64,000 nt of DNA, from NCBI GenBank assembly GCA_964036665.1, contig OZ038532.1, forward strand, positions 19,743,037 to 19,807,036, read 5' to 3'. Origin of the DNA: Gordius sp. MW1. Lineage: Eukaryota > Nematomorpha > Gordioida > Gordea > Gordiidae. Within the stretch, counting starts at the first letter, position 1. Each line of letters begins with the position of its first letter. Under the pieces are notes generated by a model. It was given only the letters and a program-made list of their open reading frames with translations, made no database searches and was not told the DNA's origin. The translations under genes and the position numbers were made by a program. Shown here in pieces: positions 41,001 through 53,000 of this stretch.

Positions 41001-44000
41001 GCTGGCTCCTGACCGATGGAAAAAATGACCATTGGCCAAAATGTGAATCGAAATTATTTTTTTCGTTTTTTTGACTATTATGATTGTTCCTGTTCCTACC
41101 ATTGCTATTATGACTTTTTGGCCGTCCGCTGGCTGCTGACCAATGGAATAATATTTATTTAAATTTGAAAGATATTGTCCCTCGTAAAGAATATTTTTAA
41201 GAGATTTCCTCACAGGAGCATTTATAATTATTTTTTAACGCCCTCTAAAGCTTCTGTGAAAAAATTTCTTAAAAATATTGTATATTTATAATCGATAGAT
41301 TATATGTCGTGAACAATTTATAACAAACTTATAATGTATTTTCAAAATTATTTTTTTCTTTCTATGCTAGATAAGGGTATCCCTAAATTCCCCCAAAGGC
41401 GATTGTGGACGAACCTACGCTTTGTCTGATCTCAGTTCGAGAACCGTGAATGAAATTCATTTAGTGATCCGCCCACGGGTTTTGGGTTTAAGGGGTGATA
41501 TGACTTTACTCGATGATTCAACCCTCTTTTACATGGGCCGACCTGATGGTGATGCCTTAGGGTTAGAAATCGTCGGAGACCGAGTTCGTTTTGCTTGGCG
41601 CGTGGGCAACGCCTCTGGGGTCGTCCTGGACCCCACTTCTTTGAGCAGCGCCAACCCCACACCAACTTCGGATGACGTTTGGTTTACCATTAAGGCTAAG
41701 CGGTGAGAAATTTTCGAGATATTGTTGCTCTGCTTTTATAAAAATTTGCGCCTTAATCTAATATTTTTAAGATACCTTTTCCCGTGTGATATGAGTATAG
41801 TTTCTGGCATGGGCTTTGCCAGCATTGGAATTATAGGGGGAGAGGAAAGGATCATTTTTTAAAATTTTAGCCATAATTTTAATAAGTTTCAACATATTTT
41901 TGGATTTAGATGCCCCTTTGGCTGCGCCTAAGGTATCTGGTAAAAGACGATTAAAATGTCTGACGATCATTAATAAACTGCGTTAAAATCTACGAAATAA
42001 ACGATATAACTTAAAATTGGGAGTAAATAAAGAACACGTAACATAGATTTTTGGAGAGGTTTTGTTGAGGGGAAATACTAAAAATTACGATTAATCACCT
42101 AGTTATATTAAAAAAATACTTAATAACAGAGATTTGAAAGCATAAGGATATAGGGTATCAAAAGGTTTAAAAAATGTAAAAGAAATATAGAATTAAATTA
42201 AATTTGTCAAAATAAGTCGACCATTTAAAAAAGCCATGGTACAAATATTAAACTCGCCATTATTTTTTAGCTTGGGCAATACTGGAAGTTTAAAGGTGTA
42301 TCGTACAGTAGAACCGGAGCCCGAGCAATATGTTAATAGCCAAAATTCAAGCAACGATCTAGGATTCTCTAGAATTCATCTCGAAAATCCAGCCAGAATC
42401 CACGTTGGAGCTTCTCAGGTTAATTTTAAATTTAATCAATTTTTTCGTATTATTTAAAATTTTGACCACAAACTTGGAGATAGATCCATAGATAAGGATA
42501 GAATGACTTAAAATCTTGTATTTCCATGTAAATATAGTATTTTTTTGGAATTATAAATTAAAAAATTTAAGACATTTTTTAAAAGCATCATTATTTAAGA
42601 TTTCTGATGCACTTTTTGAAAAGAGACCAATCTATTATCCAGGTCTCTGACTAATTAATTTTACTGTTTTTAATAGAACGAAACATCGATACTCATCACG
42701 AAAGGCAATTTTGACGGTTGCATAAGTGAGTTGATCGTAGATGGCAAGCGGGTCGGACTATGGAATTTCTTGGAGCAGAAAGGAACCTGTTCTGGATGCA
42801 CAGAAAGGTAATAACACGGCTAGTTAACTACTTGGATATTTGATAAAGTACTAAATTTTTTTTTAATAGGCATTTTTTATTAAATAAACTATAAAAAACT
42901 ATAAAAATCATATGCGAGGTAAACATTCGAAAATTGCGATAGCGTAATTACCGTTTTTGTGCGTATAAATAAGATTTTGTGTTGGTGCTTATTAATCGTG
43001 CCCTTGGAAGCTAATGGCGTTTAAAGTGTCAAAGTTTTGATATTCTAAGAGTGCTCTCGTTTTGTAAGGCCCCAATTTGGTCCTAATTTATTTCGTCTGT
43101 CCGACTAATTCGCAATTACAAAATGGTCAAGACTCAAGAGTCGAAAATAAATTTTTTTATGGAATTTTCGGGAGTATTAGTGGGTGTTGAAAATAAATTA
43201 TAATAAATATTATATTTCGTCCTTATAAAGAACATCATAGGATGTAAATTAAAAATAAAGAAAATAAATCGACGAGAAATATTATTGTTTACGAGTGTAA
43301 AAATCTTCTAAAATTAAAATACATGATTTAAACGAAAGCTTATCTTTAAACTGTTATTAATTTCAGTTAACTGAGGAAACATTATGAGTCATTCAATCGC
43401 GTGGTGTTCTGGACACTTTAATTTTGTTGTTGGAATACAAGATGGCGCATCCTACCTTTAATGAAGCGCATCTGCTCTTAAAGCCAAAAGTGACATAAGC
43501 AATAATTTTAACTTTTGTCCAATTCTGTTTATGCGACTAAAAACAAAAACCTTTGCTCTGTTTTGTTCAGTCGACTAAAATCAAAGGTCGACCAAACGAA
43601 ACACAGCCGTTTTTAGAAGTTAAATTTTAATTTTCTCACAATTATTTCGTTGTGATAATAGCCCGAAGGAAAGTAGGGAAGATTTAACGTACCAATTTAG
43701 TGGACACATGAGCTACGCGGTCACTCGGCAAATATCGCGTTACAATCCCCGACGCAATTCCATGACACTCCAATTCAAAACTTACCTCGAAGCCGCTCTC
43801 CTCTTTTTCATGTTCAACCCTGCCAAAGTAAAAGTTTAATAGTTTCTCATAGCAAGAATTCGTCACTTTTTCTCAGAATTGGATTAATAAGATTAGAATA
43901 GTCTGGCTAATCTTAACGATATACCAGTGGCGTAAATAAGGGGGGATCCCCTTGGCAAAAATTTAAAATTTTTTTTATAGCTTCTCAACGCTGAGGAGGC

Positions 44001-47000
44001 TAAAAACTTACATTAGAAATACCATGTCTAAGAATAGATTAATTGGATTGGCTTTATTGACAATTCATCGGGATTAGCTCCTACTCCCGATAAAGTTCTT
44101 AAAATATTTGCAAATTTCCCCCCCCCCCCCTTGAGAAAATCTTGGCTACGCGCCTGCGATATACATAAGTTTGTTATTGGTCGAAAAACTGATATTTTTT
44201 GAGGATGAATGAAATAAATAAATAAAAAGGTTAGGAGTATTGTAAATATTTGGAAAACATTACGATATTGCATATGAATTATATATTTACGATAGTAATG
44301 CCGATTATATCCGTCTTATGAAAAAAGATTCGCGATTACCATTAATTCTATGAAAAATTTCAATTAGGGGAAGGGGCAAAAGGCTGTCAATGATTGTTTT
44401 AAATTAACGCCTTCTCTAATTATCAAAAATCTTTTATAAATTGAGGTTTGAAAAAAGCGTTTCTTTTTGATATGGCTATATTAATTAAGAAGCTGCGTGA
44501 TAAAAGACTTTTATTTGTGGTACTACTTTTTTAAATTTGTAATTTTGTTTTAATTTAGGGCCAATATTTCGCTATCGAATTGGCTGGAGGTCGTGTTCTA
44601 TTCTCCTTTTCCCTCAATGGTAAAGACGTTGCCCGAATGCAAACTGCTAGGCTCTACAACAACGGCGATTGGGTTTCGGTGTCGGCTGAAAGGCTCAGTT
44701 ATCGCGGTAATGTCCAAGTCCATACATGGTGTTTTGTTGAAATAAGGATTTCAAGATTTTATAAAAAATACAATTGATTACAAAGCTAATTATTTTATTT
44801 GGTTTATAAGAAAAGGTTTAGTTTGTCATTTGGTCCATTATTTGTCTATAAATAAGTAAGGTTGCTATAAAAAATAGTATTCATTTTCAGCGTTTATCAT
44901 CAAAAAGGTATTATAAAGAGCGTTTTATTGTTTAAACTATTACTGGACTCAAAGATAAACGTTAAAATTATTTATAATCATGCTTTATTCAAAGATAATT
45001 TCGGGAAAACCCTTTAAAGCAATAAAAAATTTGCCATCCTCGTATTTAAGTATCCAAGCTAAGTTAATTTGTCATAAGACTCAATTTATTCGATTAGAGA
45101 GACGGACTGGAAAGTGTTTAATGTAAGATGGAGCGAATATTTAAAAAAATAATATTTTTAGGGGCTAGAAGTTGTATTATCCACTTTTTTTAAAGCTGTA
45201 ATATTTACATTTGGTACTCTAATTAATCAAGGATTTGTGTGGTTTTTTTTGCTTTTAAACCAATTTTACCTTCATTAATATTTCACGTTACAGGACATCT
45301 TAAAGTGGACACGGAAATAGTTGAGGCCTCATCGCCCCCTTACGGCACAGAAGAACTCGACTTTTTCGATAGCCGATTGTTTTTCGGGGGCCTTCAGCCG
45401 GGCATTCCCTTATCTAAGTATTTTTCCCAAAATTATAAATTATACATTATTACAACTTTACTTGGCTGTTTATAACTTTGTTTTATGTATTTTAAGAGAT
45501 TTATTAGCAGGAGCATTAGAGGGAGTTGAAAAATAAGTATAATCAGTAGTATTCTTAACGATAACTCCCACTAATGCTCCTGCTAATAAATCTCTTAAAA
45601 GTATTCTTAACGAGGGACAAAATTTAAACTTTAATTTAAACTTTAATTTCGTTAGTTTTAATGCAAAGCAACTAATAATGAAATGGTTTTAAAATGGTTG
45701 TATCATGTCTAGCAGTCTTATGATGATTATAAACATGTAATCTTTATTAGGTGGAACGTTACGTCTAAATTTTTTATGGGATGCATGCGTCTCATACAAA
45801 TTGGACAGGGTTCGATTGAACTGTTAGAAGGACAAATATACGGGCTAGAACCGGGATGTAAAGCTAAGGTATAAATTATTTACTGAAAAATATCCAATTT
45901 CACATGATTTATGACATGGACTTATAATAATTTACGAGTGGATATAAAAGTAACCTTTTAATTTTTAATTTATATTCTTTGCCTTGTAATTTTGTGAATG
46001 TCATATTCTTATACAGTCTTGTCTTTATTAATTTGTCATTTTGTTGTATTATAAAACTGTGATATTCCGTCCACATTGGATTTTTAATTTTCATCATTCC
46101 TACCGATTTGAATATTATTACTCTTTTTAATTCATATCTTATATATCCTACAAAGTTTGTATGACTTTCATAATTATCATTCTTGACCCTGAGTATATGA
46201 AATTTATACAATTAATTTGGGGAAAATTCTTGTATATAAAATTACTTTGCACGCTAAATTACAGAAAGTTTATACGTTGGGAGTGAGCGGGTCTGGATTT
46301 GCCGAATTTAACGCTAAATCTCTCGGAGCTAACGCATCATTGGGTCTCACATTTTCTACCGACCAACCCGATGGGTTAATTTTGCTGGCGACAACCCTCA
46401 AAGGCGACCAAGTTCCTGGCTATGACGACGTAATGCCTCTTCGACATAACATGAACTTTTACTACTAAATTAGGACTCATCAATTTTTCTTCGCCTTGGT
46501 TCTAAATTTAATGACACAAATAAAGCACTATTTTTTATCGATTAAACTTCATAAATTGTTGTACATCTAAAATTATGAAAAAATTCAAATTTTCTAAGAA
46601 TCGTCATATTAATATTTATTTATTTCAGGTCAGAGTTTAAAATTAATTTTAATTCCGATAATCAACAAGCAGCTTAGCAGAAAAACGATAATTTAGCATC
46701 ACCCATGGTATATGAGTAAAATGATATTTATTTACCAGCATTTCTACTCCGTATCGATGTTGGATGGAAAAATTAAAGTTATGATGGGCGCTGGCTATGG
46801 ACCCTTGACTTTAACTTCTGAAGGAATCTTTAACGACGGCCAAAATCACGTTCTAACCATCATCAAGAAACACAGAGAGTAAGTGCTGGCTTAATTGCTA
46901 TTATAATCAATTGATTGATTACGCATTATCTATTGCAGTCTTTTTCTATTCTCACTAGCTAGTGCCTAGCTAGGGGAGGCAAAAAGGGGCAGTTGCCCCC

Positions 47001-50000
47001 CAGTTTAATAATTGTTTTATATTTTATAGAAATAGAGTTCAAATCCTCAATATATAATCAATATGGTGATGCTTGTTATAAATGGCATAGCACGATATCT
47101 TGATCATTTGAGAACGTTTTAAATAAAATATTGCATTTGGGATTTTGCACCATTCCTAGTGGTGTTGTAAAAAGGGCTGGGTTTGTTTGGTCGGCCTTTG
47201 GCTTTAGTCGACTAAACGTAAACAAACCAAAGATTATTTGGCCTGATTTTTTAGCACTAGGCTTAGTCGACATTTGAAAAACAAGCCAGACTCGACCGTT
47301 AATCTTGGTTAAACCAAAGATCGACCAAACAAAACCCAGCCCCGTTTTTACAACACTAATCCTTAGTTGATGGGTACAATATTTTTGGAAGACCATGAAT
47401 TTTTTTAATTCGTGTCATGGTATTTTAATTTTTAAATTGAAAGCTAATGCTAAAAATTGTTAATATTACTGCGCATTTAAATGGCTTACAAATTCGTGCA
47501 CTACGTTTTAATTAAATTTTTACCCCGTATATTCATTCATATGTGTCTAGTGTCGTAGTCAAAATAGATGGAGACCAGGTTATAGGATCAGGGAGAATCC
47601 CGGTATCTAACCCGGAAAACGTACAAGCCCAAATTAATAACGAACAGGAACGTCAGACTAACAACTTGGAAAACGAAAGAACACGGCAACTTTCATTGGT
47701 TCGGATAACTAGTATTGGTGACAGTACGACACCCAACTTGGAACAAATTCCCTTTTCAACAGGCGAGGAGGGAACGGGTAAAAGCACATTTCAAAATGGC
47801 GGTGGTCTTTACTTGGGTGGAGTACCGTTCGAACTTCAAGCAACTGAACTCGTAGGCAGTCTAACCTCTTACACCGGATGTCTGAGTGATATAATCATCG
47901 CTAACGAGTATGCATTATATGCTATATTCATGTGTGCTGAAAGTGAAATTTTATATTAATACAAGTTATTGTAAATGCGGTTTTTTGTAAATACTGGTGT
48001 GTTTTAGATAGTTCAATTGGATAACTTGCTTAACTTAGGGTAACATAAATTATATAAATTAACCCTTATAATTCTATCTAATTCAACTGCGTAAATTGTT
48101 AAGTTTTCTTATAATCTCTCGCCCAATTTCCTATATTGTAAATTTAAATCCATAAATAGAGGGTTTGGAAAGAGAAATTATCAAATTACTTATAAACTAG
48201 ATTCCTATTACTTATGTCTAAATCTTAATCCAACCTAATACACGTAAGTTCAAATCGTCGCGTCGTAAATTGACAAATCCACAGCTAAATTAAACTATTA
48301 CAACTTCAAGAAACCTTTTATTCATTGGTATGTTAATCAAAGCAATCATTAATTTCCCTTCCATTTTTAGGCTAGTTTTTCTAAATTGGCAATTAATTCC
48401 CTAATCCCACCACACCTATATTAAATTCACAATTTAAAGAAACCGTTTATTCATTGGTAGTTAATTAAAGCAATCATATATTTTTATTAAAAAAATTTAT
48501 ATTTCTGTAAAATTTTTAGGTTATTTTCCCTGGATTCGCCCGTTAGATTTGAAGGCGTAGACCTTGGTTACTGCCCTTACCACGTGCTCCAACCTCAGGC
48601 ATCCCACAAACAACAGGAACCCGAATCATCTCTGATCAAGGGCCTGACCAGCCCTACCCAACTTGACGATGGAACCAAGCAGGAGCCAAAAAATGAAGAC
48701 ATTGATGAAACACGTGAATTTGGAGACGATAATGAGGATTCTTACGATGACTTTTTTGTCACCACTATGCCACCCCCTCCACCCCCGCCCCCCTTCCTCA
48801 CCCTACCCTCAACTTTATTCGAGGAGGAGGAGGGCGGTTTGAAGAATGAAAGCACTAGGAGTCAACAAAAACTGCTGGGACTCGAAACCGAGAGTACCAC
48901 AAATTCCTACGTAGTAAATGCCTCTAAAAAATTGGATGATAAAAGAGTGATCGTGGGTGAGAGTGATGTCAACAAATCTCATGGTGAAATACCCAAGCCG
49001 GCCCACAAAAAATTCGAATTTAAAGACGCCACGTTACCGGCTTACAACCCTAAAGATAATAAAGTAAGTTAAACTCTCTATAGCAGTGTTGCGAAACCGG
49101 CTCGATTTTGTTTGGTCGACCTTCGATTCAACTAAGACTAACGGACGACTCCGGTCTAAATTGTAAATTTCGACGAAGCCTAGTGGTCGACTAAGAAAAG
49201 CAGACGAAAAAAACTTTGGTCTGTTTAGGTTTAATCAACCAAAGCCAAAGGTCGACCAAACAAAACCGAGCCGTTTTTGTAAACACAACTCCATACTGTC
49301 CATTTGTCACTAACTCGTAGCCTGGTTGCTTGGCAAAATTTTTTTCAAGTTCTTCAGAAGTAGGGACGTACTTAACTAAAAAAATGAATGGTATTTATTT
49401 CTAGACCTATGAATGGAATATCTTGTTAAAATTCAATAATCGATTTTATAATAACCCATTATTTAATAATCCATAATGACAAGCAAGCTTATTTTTTGTC
49501 GAAATAAAAAGCCTAATAGACTTTCATTTTTATGATTGCTTAACTAACAACTCGAATAATAAGTTAATTTATTGCTTCATGATAGGAGGCGATCGTAGCA
49601 CAAAACCTATCAACCGCATGTGCACCAAGATGGTCTAATCATTCCATAGAATATAACGCGGTCAGTTTTGGAGAAACCTCCAATAGTCACGCCAAATTTC
49701 GCTTCAAGGATATCGTCATGCGGCGAAAGTAAGAATTATTTATAATTCTTTGAAAATTTATTATAAATTTCTATATTCAGGTTATGTTTCAAATCGTAAA
49801 GAGGGGAATTGTTTGGGTAGATGTGAAATAATGATTTCCAAAACTTTTAACCATAATTGTGTTAATTATAGTAATTTTTAAGTCTAATTTGCTATAATCT
49901 TCTAAAAAAATATTGTAATTGTCAATTAACTAATGTATTTTGTTTTATGAATTTAGATAAAGTTAAATCAGTTTTGAATGGGCGTAGCCAGCAGAATTTG

Positions 50001-53000
50001 AGGGGCAATAATGATTTAGGGACGGGCAAAATGAGCATTTTTTGGCTGCCCCTTCCTGCCCTCCCCCCTTTTGGCTACGCCCATGACTCCTTGTCCCCAT
50101 ATACCTCTGTGCCATTTATTCTCTAAATTCTTAAGTGTAGTTTCTAGAAGCCCGAATACAAAAAATTTATAAGCTCGGTTAATTAATTGCCGGCATTTTG
50201 GATTTTTAAAGAAATTTATAATCACCTAATCCGTACTATATCATTTAGGCTGGATATAGCGTTAGAATTCAGGACTTTCTTTTCGGAAGGATTGCTCATC
50301 TATATCATGGACACGGATCAGACGGAATATTTGGCCTTACAGCTCAGAGATACCCGTTTCCAAGTTGTTTATTACACTTGGGGTGACAAAGAAATCCTGT
50401 CACCCGGTGGTCTGAACGATGGCAAATGGCATAAGGTTTAATCATTTACCACGAATTTATATTTTTAGCAACACTCTATTAAAGTAGGTGTAAATGAATT
50501 TAAAGGCGAAACTTTAAGAATCAAAGCAATAAAAACATTACAGACATTTCTACAAAATGCAGTAATCGAGATATCTATTTAAATAATTCCACTCTTGAAA
50601 GCTGTTGTACCAGTTAAATAAGTGTATTCATATAGCCCTCTTATTCTGCTGATAATTTTGCTCTAAGCTCAAGCATAATTCGTTAGTTATTTAGCCATCC
50701 GGTTAAGGGTGCCCCTGTCTATAAAGTTTTGTTAACCTTGAAAAGCAATGTTCATTATTGATTTATAAAAGTGGATCGACACAACTTCTTATATTTAATT
50801 AACTCCCGGACTTAACGTCACGTATTTAATTTAGGTTAAAATTTTTAAAAAGTTATCAACAATATCTGTGGGTAATATTATGCCGCAATTCTTCACCATT
50901 ATTTCTGCGATAATATAGGTGAGAGTTAGAAAGGAGCGTAGGAAATTGACCGTTTCGCTAGATGACTATGAACCAGTCATGGCGCCCATAGTAAGGACGC
51001 TAAACGTGGTCGGACCTGGATTTATTGGTGGTGTTCCCGAATCTTACATTCCGCGTCCTAATGTGGTAAGTCTCCTTTTAGCATTTTAAATAAAATTACG
51101 CGTTTATTAAAACCAAAAATGCTACACTTTTTAGTTGATCGGCCTCGCTTTTTTTTGTAATAGTGATAAATATTTGTTGAAAGTTCTAAGATATAGCTTC
51201 CCCAAAAGCTTAAGATTTAAATTTATATTACCCTAATTTTTTTTGCAATATGAGTTTATTTTTAAATAATTGTGTATGTTACATGCTAAAATATACAACC
51301 CTAATTTAAATCGGATTGAACAAATTTGTGGGTCGATTATGTATTATTTAAAGAAATTTTTTATTCTATTGACAAATTTGTAGAAAACTCAGAGCTTCAG
51401 AGGCTGCATCCGAAATTTGGTAATAAATGAAGAGCCCTTCGATATTTTGGAGTCGGAATCTTTCGTGGGATTATCTCAATGCTTTGCCCACATTGAACTG
51501 GGAGCTCACTTCACTGGCGATTCATACGCCATTTATGGTAAGCAAATAAAACCGTTTTTTCGCTCTGAATTAGATTGATCTTAATATCAATTTACTAATT
51601 TATATTTAGGCAGAATTATAAATTTCAAAATTTTCATTTTAAATTTTAAATGCCATTCTGGTCATTTTTAGCTTGATCTTGGATCTTTAAAGACAAAATT
51701 TTGCATAAATTTATTTTGAAACATCATAAAACTTAGAAAAAAATTTCAACATTGGAAGCGAGATGGATATTATGCTGGATTTTAGAACGACTAATCAAAA
51801 CGGGGTCCTCATAAGCATTGGAGAAAAGAAAAATGGGCCCTCTTTGGGACTAGCATTACACGAAGGACAAGTAAAAATACCGACATTTACACATGTTTTT
51901 TCACCGAAAACAATTATTTTGGCACCAATTTATCAAAGTGACAATTGTTAAAAATATCGAGAAAATTAGAATTTAAACATAAAAAGTCCAAATAATTTTA
52001 GAATTGAAAAATATAATTGTCTTAATATAATTTATTGATTACTAGGTAATATTTTCCGTAAATATGGGTGAAGGATTGGGTCCTTTTAAAACAGTGAAGA
52101 AGTTTGATTCCAACTACTACGTGTGTGATAACAAGTGGCATCACATAACCGCGGTTTACATAAAAAATATCATAACGCTGAAAGTTGACGATTTTAACGT
52201 GGAATTTGGTTTCGACGAAGGAACTCTGCAAGAAACCAAAACTAATAGCTTTTTCTACATAGGCGGATTCCCAGGTGTGCTTTATATTTTTTTTTTAATA
52301 ATAGCGCATTAATTTCTTGTGGATTGTCATAAGTCAAGGTTAATCGAATACTAGAAAAAATTTTGTATTAGAGAGCAGTGCAATAGCTTTTAAGTTTTGG
52401 ATTATAGGTATTTTTGTGAATGAAAAAGCTCTACTTAAGAATACCGCTATAGTTTAGAATAGTGCTTTATACTTGAATAACATTTGGTTCACAATGTAGT
52501 TGATTTTAAACAGTTATTGGGCTTACTCGCAAACCTTTGATAATTTTTACAATGGACTTTATAACGATTTGTTCGTAGATTTTTAAATTTTTTTGCCAAT
52601 GCCTAATCAATATTTCGATAATTTACTTGATTGGCATGCTAGAATTATATTTATTAGATAATTTTTAGCAGGCATAAGGCCAGCAATTTGTCTTGGTCAT
52701 GGGAGTAGACGGTATTGGAATTAGAGAGAGGGGCAATAATGATTTAGTAAGGGGCAAAATGGTCATTTTTTCAAATCTTAGCCATAATTTTAATAAATTC
52801 AACAAACTTTTGTATTTAGATTTGGTATATTTAAAGATCGTTATATTAATTTTGTTGCTTTTAGATTCGGTAGCCGATAATCAAGGAACAGTACCTACCA
52901 CGCAAAAATTTGTGGGCTGCATGAGAAACGTTATAATTAAAAAATCTGTCAAGGATTGGCAAAACATGTATCAACTTCACAACTTAAATAACAATTGTCC

